Assembly: GCA_041906305.1 (NCBI GenBank)
Contig: JAYRJL010000006.1
Span: 186,001 to 250,000, forward strand
From: SHVZ01 sp041906305
GTDB taxonomy: Bacteria; Pseudomonadota; Alphaproteobacteria; SHVZ01
DNA: 64,000 nucleotides
Direction of reading: 5' to 3'
The number at the start of each line of letters is the position of its first letter. Within the stretch, counting starts at the first letter, position 1. The notes under the pieces are model-generated. The model was not told where the DNA came from and searched no databases. It worked only from the letters and a program-made list of their open reading frames with translations. This document shows, piece by piece, positions 25,891 through 36,673 of the stretch. The position numbers were made by a program, and so were the translations under genes.

Positions 25891-27270
25891 ATGTCTCCAA
25901 AAGCCTCTCGGCGTCTCCTTGCACCGCTCGCGCTCTTGCCGGACGGGTGGCGGACAGACGTCGGCCTCGACCTCGACGAAGCCGGCAATCTGTCCGGCGT
26001 CACGCCGGGCGCCGCGCCCGAAGGTCGCGAGCGCCTGGACGGACCTGTGCTGCCGGGCTTCCCCAATCTGCATTCGCACGCCTTCCAGCGCGCGATGGCC
26101 GGCCTCGCCGAACATCGCGGCGGCGATCCCGAGGACGATTTCTGGTCCTGGCGGAAGTTGATGTATGGGCTCGCGGGCGCGTTGACGCCCGACGAGATCC
26201 AGGCCGTCGCGGCCCAGCTCTATGTCGAGATGCTGGAGGCGGGCTACACGGCGGTGGCTGAGTTCCACTATCTCCACCACCAGCCGGACGGCCGGCCCTA
26301 CGACGATCTCGCGGAGCTGTCGGAGCGGGTGATCGCCGCCGCCGGCGAGGCCGGCATCGGCATCACGCATCTCCCCGTGATGTACCTGACCGGCGGATTC
26401 GGCGGAAAGCCGGCGACCGACGGCCAGCGACGCTTCCTCAATCCACCGGATCGCTTCCTCGAGCTGGTGGAACGCGTCCGCGCCCGCCATCGCGGCAATG
26501 CGGAGGTCGCCGTGGGGATCGCGCCGCATTCGCTGCGCGCCGTTCCGCCCGAGGCATTGGCGGAGATCGTCGGCGCCGTGGAGACCGCGACGCCCATCCA
26601 TATCCACATTGCCGAGCAGACCGGGGAGGTCGACCAGTGCCTCGCCTGGTCGGGAAAGCGGCCGGTCGAATGGCTGCTGGCGAACGCGCCGGTCGACCGT
26701 CGCTGGTGCCTGGTGCATGCGACCCATGTGACTGCCGACGAAGTGCGCGACGCTGCCCTGCAGGGCGCGGTGGCCGGGCTTTGCCCGACGACCGAGGCCA
26801 ATCTCGGCGACGGCTTCTTTCCGGCCGAGGACTGGCGCGCGGCCGGCGGCGCCGTCGGCCTCGGTTCCGACAGCCATATCTCGGTGAGCTTCGTCGAGGA
26901 GCTCCGCTGGCTAGAATACGGCCGGCGCATGGTTGCGCGGCGCCGGAACCGCCTGACCGGCGCCGATGGCATACGCGGCCTTTTCCTCGCGGCCCTCGAG
27001 GGCGGCGCCCGCGCATCGGGTCGCGCCATCGGACGCATCGCCGCCGGCAGCCGCGCCGACCTGGTCGTGCTCGACCACGATGCCGCGATCCTGGCCGAGG
27101 TGCCGGCGGACAAGCTGCTGGATGCGCTCGTCTTCGCCGGCAACGTCAACCCGGTGAGGCACGTGATGGTCGGCGGGAACTGGCGCGTGCGCGACGGCCG
27201 CCATCCCGACCGCGAAAAGATCCTCGGCAGATACCGCCGCGCCGTCGCGGCAGTCCGCGGACGTCTATAG
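25891..27270 (+). CDS. hutF: Formimidoylglutamate deiminase
   Basis: 459 residues. Amidohydrolase fold with the metal motif FPNLHSHAFQRAMAGLAEHR, the HutF-specific FWSWRKLMY, metal ligands in HIHIAEQ and in VHATH, and GLGSDSHISVS carrying the metal Asp. The enzyme deaminates N-formimidoylglutamate to N-formylglutamate, the route that needs HutG formylglutamate deformylase next. There is no Shine-Dalgarno sequence in the dozen bases before the ATG. The 3' end overlaps ogt convergently by 6 bp. hutU, hutH and hutG are not in this window. Confidence 0.94.
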   Translation: MSPKASRRLLAPLALLPDGWRTDVGLDLDEAGNLSGVTPGAAPEGRERLDGPVLPGFPNLHSHAFQRAMAGLAEHRGGDPEDDFWSWRKLMYGLAGALTPDEIQAVAAQLYVEMLEAGYTAVAEFHYLHHQPDGRPYDDLAELSERVIAAAGEAGIGITHLPVMYLTGGFGGKPATDGQRRFLNPPDRFLELVERVRARHRGNAEVAVGIAPHSLRAVPPEALAEIVGAVETATPIHIHIAEQTGEVDQCLAWSGKRPVEWLLANAPVDRRWCLVHATHVTADEVRDAALQGAVAGLCPTTEANLGDGFFPAEDWRAAGGAVGLGSDSHISVSFVEELRWLEYGRRMVARRRNRLTGADGIRGLFLAALEGGARASGRAIGRIAAGSRADLVVLDHDAAILAEVPADKLLDALVFAGNVNPVRHVMVGGNWRVRDGRHPDREKILGRYRRAVAAVRGRL

Positions 27271-27747
27271 AGCGCCTTCGAGCTCCAGCAGCTTCTGCTT
27301 GATCGGGATGCCGCCGGCATAGCCGGTCAGCGTCCCGTCGGTGCCGATGACGCGGTGGCAGGGCACGATCAGCGCGATCGGGTTGGTGGCGTTGGCGCGG
27401 CCGACGGCACGGAAGGCGCCGGGCCTCCCCAGCTTCTCCGCCAGCGCGGCATAGGTCGTGGTCTTGCCGAAGGGGATCTTCAGGAGCGCCGCCCAGACCT
27501 GCTTCTGGAAATCGGTGCCCCTCGCCGCCAGCGGGAAGTCGAAGCTCTTCCGCTTGCCGGCGAAGTATTCCAGGACCTGGCGGGCGACCGGCGCCACGGC
27601 CTTGTCGTCGCGCTCGCCGCCTTCGACGGCGATGCGCTCGTGCTCGGCCTTGCTGAAACCCAGGTGAGTGAGCCTCCCGGCGCCGTCCAACGCGGCGGCG
27701 AGCGGCCCGACGGGCGTCTCGATGACGCCCCAGCACTGCTTGTTCAT
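27265..27747 (-). CDS. ogt: Methylated-DNA--protein-cysteine S-methyltransferase
   Basis: 160 residues. The active-site motif PCHRVIG holds the acceptor cysteine; the recognition helix reads FRAVGRANATNPIALIVPC and the arginine finger lies in it. FQKQVWAALLKIPFGKTTTY is the conserved upstream block. It repairs O6-alkylguanine by a suicidal transfer. Length and lack of an AdaA part make this Ogt type rather than Ada. The first gene upstream on this strand is acsA, 58 bp away. Confidence 0.95.
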   Translation of the reverse strand: MNKQCWGVIETPVGPLAAALDGAGRLTHLGFSKAEHERIAVEGGERDDKAVAPVARQVLEYFAGKRKSFDFPLAARGTDFQKQVWAALLKIPFGKTTTYAALAEKLGRPGAFRAVGRANATNPIALIVPCHRVIGTDGTLTGYAGGIPIKQKLLELEGAL

Positions 27748-27805
27748 GTCCGGGAAGATAGCGCCGGCATCGGCGCGTTTCTTCCCGGATATGGCTTTCT
27801 CGATC

Positions 27806-29746
<1,941 letters not shown>

Positions 29747-29818
29747 GGCTCGGGAGTTCCCTCGGGGATATTTCGTCTGCTTCTTAGCCGGCCCGGAGCG
29801 GACCGTGGAGCGTACGGA

Positions 29819-29847
29819 ATTATCCATGGAACACCCCGCTCTAACAA
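29819..29847 (-). promoter_or_regulatory. Probable promoter of acsA
   Basis: On the minus strand TTGTTA (29847-29842) and GATAAT (29824-29819) stand 17 bp apart, an ideal spacing. The predicted leader is about 65 nt. The region also holds the 5' flank of the divergent channel gene. Confidence 0.55.
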
Positions 29848-29890
29848 GTTTCGCCCGCCATTCCTGAATCACCCGGAGATGACAGCCCGA

Positions 29891-32095
29891 ATGCGCCTCT
29901 GTAGGTTGCCGGCCATGCTTCGCCTGAGATTCACTCTCGTTTTCCTGCTCGCCCTGTTGGCGCCCGGTTGGGCGCAGGCCCAGGCCCCCGCGCCGGCCGT
30001 CGACAAGGCCCAGGTGGAGTCCCTGATCGGAACGCTCGAAAACGAAACCGAGCGGGCCAGGCTGATCGCCCAGCTTCGCCTCCTGATCACGGCCCACGAG
30101 CCGGAGGCGGCGGCCGATAGCCCGGTCGGCGAGCTTTCCCAGCTGGCAATCGACACGCTGGCGGTCCGTATCAACCGATTTTCGGTCGAGCTCTGGGACG
30201 CACTCGATTTCGAGCGAGCCGGACGCCGCATCAACAACTGGGCTCAGAGGATCGCCTTCGATCCGGTCATGCGGGGCCAGCTCCTGGAGGCGCTGGTTCG
30301 GCTGCTCGCGGTCTTCGGTGCGGCGCTGCTGGTCGAGGCGCTCGCCCGCGTCGCGCTTACCAAGCCGCGAAAGACGCTCGAGACCCGCGTGCCCGGAAAT
30401 GCGTGGTCGAAGGCGGGCCATCTGGTCGTGCTCGCCGGGGTCGAGCTCGTGCCGCTCGTCCTCTTCGCCATCACCGCCAACCTCGCCCTGCCGATGACGG
30501 TCGGCTTTTCCAGCGCCGGCGGCGGCCTGACCACGGAGCTGATGGCCGCGACCCTGCTGAACGGCTTCGTGCTCGCGCGGGCCGTCGGGTTGATCGCGCG
30601 CCTGGCGCTGGCGCCGCTGGCACCCAAGCTGCGGGTGCCGCCGATCGACGACGAGACCGCGCAATACCTGCATATCTGGGTCCGCCGCCTGACCAACCTC
30701 TGGATCTACGGCGTCACCTTCATCGACGCCCTGGTGCCGCTCGGCCTCCCGCGCGCGGGTCACGGGGTGATGATGCGCATCCTCGGCCTGACCGTGGCGA
30801 CGCTCCTGGTCATCTTCATCCTGCAGAACCGCCACGTCGTCACCCGCTGGCTGCGCGGCGACGGCGATGCCGCCGAACGGAAGGGCCTTCGCCGCCGCGT
30901 CCATCGCATCCGCCAGACGCTGGCGGGCTGCTGGCACGGCCTCGCGATCTTCTACGTCGCGGTGATCTATTTCATCTGGGCGCTCGACCTGCCCGGCGGC
31001 TTCGAGTTCGTCGTCCAGCGGACCCTTGGGACCATCGCGGTCGGCCTCGCTCTCTGGATCCTGTCCTCCGGCCTGCGCTTCCTCATGGACCGCGCCTTCA
31101 CCGTCGCCGACGAGCTGCGCACCCGGTATCCGGCGCTCGAAAGCCGGGCCAATCTCTACCTGCCTATCCTCCGCAAGATCGTCTCGTCGGTGCTGTGGAT
31201 CGGCGGCGCCGTGCTGCTGCTTCAGATCTGGGGCGTCGACAGCCTGGTGTGGCTCTCCTCCGAGCGCGGCCGGCGCTTCGTCGGGATGCTGGTGACCATC
31301 GCCTTCGCCATCGGGCTCGGCGTCGTCGTCTGGGAGGTCGCGAGCGCCCTCATCGAGCGCAAGATTCGCCGCCTCGACCGCCAGGACACGCGGAACGCGC
31401 GGCTCCGCACCTTCCTGCCTCTTCTGCGCACCGTGATCTTCGTGGCGCTGGTCATGGTGGTCGGGCTCACGGTTCTGTCCGAGCTGGGCATCAACATCGC
31501 GCCGCTGCTCGCCGGCGCCGGCGTCGTCGGCCTCGCCATCGGCTTCGGCTCGCAGGCGCTCGTGAAGGACGTGATCACGGGCATGTTCATCCTGTTCGAG
31601 GACACGATCAACGTCGGCGACGTCGTCGACCTCGACGGCAAGTCGGGATCGGTCGAGGCGATCACGATCCGCACCATCCGGCTCCGCGACGGCCAGGGAA
31701 GCCAACTGACGATCCCGTTCAGCGCGGTCACCACGATCAAGAACATGACCCGCGACTACGGCTTCTACGTCTTCGACCTCTCGGTCGGCTACGACCAGGA
31801 CGTGAAGCAGGTGGAGGACATCCTGCGCAAGGTCGACGAGGAGATCCGCGCCGACGAGGCCTGGAAGGCAAAGATCCTGGCGCCGATCGAGATCTTCGGC
31901 CTCGACAAGTTCGGCGATTACGCGATGCGGATCGGCGCCCGGGTGAAGACCCGGCCGAGTCAGCAGTGGTCCGTCGGGCGCGAATACAACCGCCGGATCA
32001 AGGCGGCGTTCGATGCCGGCGGGATCGCGATCCCTTACCCGACGACGATCTCGATGACCCGCGGACTTCCCGACGGGAGCCCGGCACGCGGATGA
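29891..32095 (+). CDS. Large mechanosensitive ion channel (MscS family) with extra N-terminal membrane domain
   Basis: About 734 residues: a signal-like N-terminus (MLRLRFTLVFLLALLAPGWA), a periplasmic alpha-helical stretch of about 100 residues, about nine predicted membrane helices, then the MscS pore helix and beta domain. The pore segment is APLLAGAGVVGLAIGFGSQALVKDVITGMFILFEDTINVGDVVDL, here positions 31501-31635. It resembles the MscM/YbdG-type larger members rather than MscS itself. It opens under hypo-osmotic shock. Start is uncertain: ATG at 29879, 29891 or 29915; the last gives the neatest signal peptide, the middle one has GGAG 12 nt upstream. Confidence 0.85.
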   Translation: MRLCRLPAMLRLRFTLVFLLALLAPGWAQAQAPAPAVDKAQVESLIGTLENETERARLIAQLRLLITAHEPEAAADSPVGELSQLAIDTLAVRINRFSVELWDALDFERAGRRINNWAQRIAFDPVMRGQLLEALVRLLAVFGAALLVEALARVALTKPRKTLETRVPGNAWSKAGHLVVLAGVELVPLVLFAITANLALPMTVGFSSAGGGLTTELMAATLLNGFVLARAVGLIARLALAPLAPKLRVPPIDDETAQYLHIWVRRLTNLWIYGVTFIDALVPLGLPRAGHGVMMRILGLTVATLLVIFILQNRHVVTRWLRGDGDAAERKGLRRRVHRIRQTLAGCWHGLAIFYVAVIYFIWALDLPGGFEFVVQRTLGTIAVGLALWILSSGLRFLMDRAFTVADELRTRYPALESRANLYLPILRKIVSSVLWIGGAVLLLQIWGVDSLVWLSSERGRRFVGMLVTIAFAIGLGVVVWEVASALIERKIRRLDRQDTRNARLRTFLPLLRTVIFVALVMVVGLTVLSELGINIAPLLAGAGVVGLAIGFGSQALVKDVITGMFILFEDTINVGDVVDLDGKSGSVEAITIRTIRLRDGQGSQLTIPFSAVTTIKNMTRDYGFYVFDLSVGYDQDVKQVEDILRKVDEEIRADEAWKAKILAPIEIFGLDKFGDYAMRIGARVKTRPSQQWSVGREYNRRIKAAFDAGGIAIPYPTTISMTRGLPDGSPARG

Positions 32096-32194
32096 TTACG
32101 AATTGTTAACCGGTTTCGTGTCCAATAGGCGTGGGGCCGCATTTCCCGAGAAGGGGAAGCGGCGGCCTTACAAACCTACGCGGACCCGAGCGCC

Positions 32195-33427
32195 GTGCAT
32201 GACGCGATCCAGAGAAGGCTGAAAGCGGAGGAGCCGTCGGAGGCCCAGGGCCTCGACCTCACGCGCCTTCTGCACGCGGTCAACAACGCGTATGCCGCGC
32301 TGGAAGCGACGAACTCGCGGCTTCGCGACGCGATCGCGCATATCGGCGCCGGCTTCGCCATCTGGGCGCCCGACGAGCGCCTGACGCTCTGCAACGATAT
32401 CTATCGGAAGATGCTGCCGGCGCTCGCCGACCTGATGACGCCGGGCATGTCGTTCGAGCGGCTGATGGCCGCTTCCGTGGATCGCGACATCGTCGAGACC
32501 GGACGCGGCGGGCGCAAAGGCTGGATCGACGCGGCCATCTCCCGGCACCGCCGGCCGAGCGGCATCGCCTACGAAGTCCGCCTCAAGGACGGTCGCATCT
32601 TCGAGATCCGCAAGGAGCGCGCGCGCGACGGCGGCGTCGTCGACCTTCTGACCGACGTGACCCGCGCCCGACAGGTCGAGAACGATCTCCGCCATGCCAA
32701 GGAGCAGGCCGAGGTCGCGAACCGCGCCAAGTCGGAATTTCTCGCCAACGTCAGCCATGAGCTCCGGACCCCGCTGAACGCGATCATCGGCTTCGCCGAG
32801 ATGATGGCGGGGCAGATGCTGGGGCCGATCGCGCCCAAGTATCAGGAATACGCCGCCGACATCCGCGATTCCGGCGGGCACCTGCTGGCCCTGATCAACG
32901 ACATCCTCGACATGGCGAGGATCGAGGCAGGACGGCTCACCCTGCACGAAGAGATGGTCGATCTCGCGACCGCCGTCGAGTCCTGCACGCGCCTGGTCGC
33001 CGAACGGGCACGGCGCGGCGGCGTCCTGGTCGAGATCAGGATCGAGCGGCCGATGGCGCGGCTTCATGCCGACGAGCGCATGGTGAAGCAGATCGTGCTC
33101 AACCTTCTGTCGAACGCGGTCAAGTTCACGCCCAGGGGCGGACGCGTGAGGGTCGAGGCCGCACGGGATGTCGAGGGCCGGGTCGCATTCGAGACCTCGG
33201 ACACGGGCATCGGCATGACCCGGGACGAGATCGTCAAGGCGCTGACGCCGTTCCATCGCAGCGAGTCCGCGTTCAGCCGCCGCTTCGAAGGCACGGGCCT
33301 GGGCTTGCCCATCACCAAGTCGCTGGCCGAGGCGCATGGCGCCAGACTCGAGATCACGAGCCAGCCCGGGATCGGCACCCGCTGCGCGGTGATCTTCCCG
33401 GCCGAAAGGACGCTCGCCGCTAGGTGA
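32195..33427 (+). CDS. Soluble PAS-domain sensor histidine kinase
   Basis: 410 residues, no membrane helix. A short helical N-terminus is followed by a PAS_7-type domain (about 42-157), HisKA with the phospho-acceptor H188 in FLANVSHELRTPLNAIIGF, and HATPase_c with the N box NLLSNAVKFTP, DTGIGM and GTGLGLPITKS. The start is a GTG at 32195; the frame is open back to 32129 with no ATG, so initiation is not certain. There is no response regulator next to it. Sensing of a cytoplasmic signal is inferred from the domain layout. Confidence 0.87.
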   Translation: MHDAIQRRLKAEEPSEAQGLDLTRLLHAVNNAYAALEATNSRLRDAIAHIGAGFAIWAPDERLTLCNDIYRKMLPALADLMTPGMSFERLMAASVDRDIVETGRGGRKGWIDAAISRHRRPSGIAYEVRLKDGRIFEIRKERARDGGVVDLLTDVTRARQVENDLRHAKEQAEVANRAKSEFLANVSHELRTPLNAIIGFAEMMAGQMLGPIAPKYQEYAADIRDSGGHLLALINDILDMARIEAGRLTLHEEMVDLATAVESCTRLVAERARRGGVLVEIRIERPMARLHADERMVKQIVLNLLSNAVKFTPRGGRVRVEAARDVEGRVAFETSDTGIGMTRDEIVKALTPFHRSESAFSRRFEGTGLGLPITKSLAEAHGARLEITSQPGIGTRCAVIFPAERTLAAR

Positions 33428-33430
33428 GGC

Positions 33431-35218
33431 TCAGAACTGGTCTTCGGCCAAGGCCAGCGTCGTCGCCGGCTGGGTCGCCGGCCACACCAGCGATGGCGCC
33501 TTGACCAGCATGTGCTCGGCGTAGAAGCGCGCCGTCGTCTTCTTGGCCTTCAGGAAGGCTTCGTCGCCGTCGCCAGTCCCGAGATGCGCTTCGGCGGCGG
33601 TCGCGTTCCGGACCATGATCCAGCCGCCGGCGACCAGGCCGAGCAGCTCGAGATAAGGGACCGCGCCCGCGATCGCGCGCCGGGGATCCGACGGGAAGGT
33701 CGCGACGATCCAGTCGGTCGCCCGGCCGAGGGCGGCGAGCCCGTCGGCGAGCGAGCCGCGCATCGCCGTGAAGTCCTCGTCGGTGAAAAGGTCGAGCTCG
33801 TCGATCGTGTCCTGCACCAGCTCCATGAAAACCTTCACGGCCTGGCCCTGGTCGCGCGCGACCTTGCGGCCGACAAGATCATTGGCCTGGATGCCGTTGG
33901 TGCCTTCGTAGATCGGCAGGATGCGGGCGTCGCGATAGTACTGCGCCGCGCCGGTTTCCTCGATGAAGCCCATGCCGCCATGGACCTGGACGCCGATCGA
34001 GGCCGCTTCGACGCCGAAGTCGGTCGAGGCGGCCTTCACCACCGGGATGATCAGGTCGAGCAGCGCCTGGGTACGTTGGCGGTCCTCGGCCTCGGGCGCA
34101 TGGCGCGCGCGGTCGATCCAGGCTGCCGCCTGCAGCGCCAGGCCGCGGAGCGCCTCGGTGCCGGCCTTCATCGTCATCAGCATCCGGCGCACGTCGGGAT
34201 GGCGGATGATCGGAACCGAGCCCGGGCTTCCGGCGACGTCGCGGCTCTGCACGCGCTGGCGCGCGAAGGCGACTGCCTGCTGGTAGGCGCGCTCGGCGAT
34301 CGCCACGCCCTGGAGGCCGACCGCGAGGCGGGCGTTGTTCATCATCGTGAACATGTATTCGAGGCCGCGATTGGCCTCGCCGACGAGGTAGCCCGTGGCG
34401 CCGCCGTTGTCCCCGTAGGCCATCACGCAGGTCGGGCTCGCATGGATGCCGAGCTTATGCTCGAGCGAGGCGACGCGGAGATCGTTGCGCTGACCGAGCG
34501 ATCCATCAGGCTTCACCAGGAACTTCGGCACGACGAAGAGCGAGATGCCGCGCGTGCCCGCCGGCGCATCCGGGAGGCGCGCCAGCACCAGATGGACGAT
34601 GTTCGGGGTGAAGTCGTGCTCGCCGTAGGTGATGAAGATCTTCTGGCCGGTGATCTTGTAGTGGTCGCCGGACGGCACCGCCCTGGTCCGCACCTGGCCG
34701 AGGTCGGAGCCCGCCTGCGGCTCGGTCAGGTTCATCGTGCCAGTCCATTCGCCGGCGATCATCTTCGGAAGATACGTGCGCTTCTGCTCGTCCGAGCCGT
34801 GCGCCAGCAGAGCCTCGATGGCGCCGTTGGTCAGCAGCGGACAGAGCGCGAAGGAAAGGTTGGCGGCGTTCCACATCTCGCCGAGCGCGGTCTGCACGAT
34901 CCACGGCAGTCCCTGCCCGCCATACTCCTCCTCGAACGGGACCGCGTTCCAGCCGCCCTCGGCGAACTGCCTGTAGGCATCGGCGAACCCGGGCGGCGTC
35001 CGCACCTGGCCGTTCTCGAGCTTGGAATGGACCTGATCGCCGGTGCGGTTCAGCGGCGCCAACACCTCGCCGGCGAAGCGACCGCCCTCTTCGAGAACCT
35101 GCTTCACCGTGTCGGCATCGAGGCTGCCGTAGTGCGGCAACGACAGCACGTGATCGAGCCCGGCGACGACACGAAGCTGGAAATCGAGGTCCGCAAGCGG
35201 CGCCGCGTAGTCGGCCAT
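33431..35218 (-). CDS. Acyl-CoA dehydrogenase, long (DmdC/FadE-like) type
   Basis: 595 residues, about 200 longer than short-chain acyl-CoA dehydrogenases; the extra part is a C-terminal domain (Acyl-CoA_dh_C type). Conserved MNLTEPQAGSDLG, the FAD segment with VHGGMGFIEETGAAQYYRDARI, and the catalytic Glu in LPIYEGTNGIQANDL are present. Proteins of this layout oxidise acyl-CoA or 3-methylmercaptopropionyl-CoA (DmdC); I cannot tell which. It starts 2 bp after the FAD oxidoreductase stop, so both are one operon, and it ends 3 bp from the convergent kinase. Confidence 0.9.
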   Translation of the reverse strand: MADYAAPLADLDFQLRVVAGLDHVLSLPHYGSLDADTVKQVLEEGGRFAGEVLAPLNRTGDQVHSKLENGQVRTPPGFADAYRQFAEGGWNAVPFEEEYGGQGLPWIVQTALGEMWNAANLSFALCPLLTNGAIEALLAHGSDEQKRTYLPKMIAGEWTGTMNLTEPQAGSDLGQVRTRAVPSGDHYKITGQKIFITYGEHDFTPNIVHLVLARLPDAPAGTRGISLFVVPKFLVKPDGSLGQRNDLRVASLEHKLGIHASPTCVMAYGDNGGATGYLVGEANRGLEYMFTMMNNARLAVGLQGVAIAERAYQQAVAFARQRVQSRDVAGSPGSVPIIRHPDVRRMLMTMKAGTEALRGLALQAAAWIDRARHAPEAEDRQRTQALLDLIIPVVKAASTDFGVEAASIGVQVHGGMGFIEETGAAQYYRDARILPIYEGTNGIQANDLVGRKVARDQGQAVKVFMELVQDTIDELDLFTDEDFTAMRGSLADGLAALGRATDWIVATFPSDPRRAIAGAVPYLELLGLVAGGWIMVRNATAAEAHLGTGDGDEAFLKAKKTTARFYAEHMLVKAPSLVWPATQPATTLALAEDQF

Positions 35219-35220
35219 CG

Positions 35221-36654
35221 TCAGAACACCTTGCCTGGATTCATGATCCCCAGCGGATCGAGCGCCGACTTGATCTTCCGCATCAGCGCCAGCTCGACGG
35301 GGTCCTTGTAGCGCGGCAGCTCGTCGCGGCGGATGCGGCCGATGCCGTGCTCGGCCGAGATCGAGCCATGATACTCGGCGACGCAGTCGTGCACGATCGC
35401 GTTGATCTCGCCCATCAGCGACAGGAACGCCTTTCCGTCGGCACCTCGGGGCGGCGCGATATTGTAGTGCAGGTTGCCGTCGCCGACATGGCCGAAGCCA
35501 TGAATGCGCGCGTCGGGCACGCGCGCCAGCACGCGTTTCTTCGCCTCCTTGTAGAAGGCCGGGATGCTGCTGACCGGCACCGCGACGTCATGGCGGATCG
35601 CCGGGCCTTCTTCCTTCTGCGCCTCGGCCATCGAGTCCCGGATCTTCCAGAACATCGCCGCCTGCGCCTGGTTCTGCGCGACCACCGCATCGATGACGAG
35701 CCCGTCCTCGATCGCCTTGCCGAGCGCCGCCTCGACATGCTCGGCGAAGCCGGCATCCTCGTCGGCGGTGCGGCTGACCTCGATCAGCGCGTAATGGTCG
35801 TAGACCTGCTCCATCGGATCGGAGACGCCGCGGATATGATCGAGGGCCATCTGCATGCAGTTGCGCGGCAGGTACTCGAAGCTCGCGACCTGGTCGCCGG
35901 TCGCGGACCGCATGCGGACCAGGAGCTCGATCGCCGCGTCGAGGTCGCGGAGCGCCACGTAGGAGGTGCGCCTGTCGCGCGGCTTCGGAAACAGCTTCAG
36001 CACCGCCGCGGTGATGATGCCGAGCGTACCTTCGGCGCCGAGGAAGAGCTGCTTGAGGTCGTAGCCGGTGTTGTCCTTGCGAAGCCCACGGAGGCCATCC
36101 CAGATCGTGCCGTCGGGCAGCACGACCTCGACGCCCAGCACGAGGTCGCGGGCATTGCCGTATTTGAGCACGGCGACGCCGCCGGCGTTGGTCGAGAGGT
36201 TGCCGCCGATCTGGCAGCTGCCCTCGGCCCCGAGGCTGAGAGGAAAGAGACGATCTGCGTCCTCGGCGGTCTTCTGCAAGGTCTGCAGGATGCAGCCGGC
36301 CTCGACCGTCATCGCGTAGTTGAGCGCGTCGACCGCGCGCACCTTGTTCATCCGCCCGAGATTGACGACGACCGCCGCCTCCTGCTCGTAAGGGATGGAG
36401 CCGCCGGTGAGGCCGGTGTTGCCGCCCTGGGGCACGATCGGCACGCGCGCCTCGGCGCAGACCTTGACGACCTTGGAGACCTCCTCGGTCGAGCCGGGGC
36501 GGACGACGATCGCGTTATGTGCCGTAAGGAAGCCGCGCCAATCTTTGAGATAGGCTGCAGCGTCGGCGGGCTCGACGATCGGCCGCCCCAGGGCCGCCTC
36601 CAGGCGCCGGATGAAATCCGGCGAGAACGACGCAGGCGTGCGGGCAGCGGTCAT
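35221..36654 (-). CDS. FAD-binding oxidoreductase of the GlcD/D-2-hydroxyglutarate dehydrogenase type
   Basis: 477 residues. PCMH-type FAD-binding domain with VPQGGNTGLTGGSIP and the GAEGSCQIGGNLSTNAGG motif, then the FAD-oxidase_C domain with HGFGHVGDGNLHYN and SAEHGIGRIRRDELP. The family oxidises D-2-hydroxy acids (glycolate, D-lactate, D-2-hydroxyglutarate). No separate GlcE or GlcF follows, which favours the single-subunit D-2-hydroxyglutarate or D-lactate dehydrogenase group. The ATG at 36654 (MTAARTPASF) is chosen over a long unsupported extension. It is the upstream partner of the acyl-CoA dehydrogenase. Confidence 0.9.
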   Translation of the reverse strand: MTAARTPASFSPDFIRRLEAALGRPIVEPADAAAYLKDWRGFLTAHNAIVVRPGSTEEVSKVVKVCAEARVPIVPQGGNTGLTGGSIPYEQEAAVVVNLGRMNKVRAVDALNYAMTVEAGCILQTLQKTAEDADRLFPLSLGAEGSCQIGGNLSTNAGGVAVLKYGNARDLVLGVEVVLPDGTIWDGLRGLRKDNTGYDLKQLFLGAEGTLGIITAAVLKLFPKPRDRRTSYVALRDLDAAIELLVRMRSATGDQVASFEYLPRNCMQMALDHIRGVSDPMEQVYDHYALIEVSRTADEDAGFAEHVEAALGKAIEDGLVIDAVVAQNQAQAAMFWKIRDSMAEAQKEEGPAIRHDVAVPVSSIPAFYKEAKKRVLARVPDARIHGFGHVGDGNLHYNIAPPRGADGKAFLSLMGEINAIVHDCVAEYHGSISAEHGIGRIRRDELPRYKDPVELALMRKIKSALDPLGIMNPGKVF

Positions 36655-36673
36655 CGGAGTCTCGTGAGAGGCG

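Noticed and set aside
29747..31705. Extension of the acsA frame to about 1300 codons
   Set aside because: The extra part is antisense to the MscS-type channel and consists of low-complexity Asp/Arg/Gln-rich translation typical of shadow frames in high-G+C DNA.
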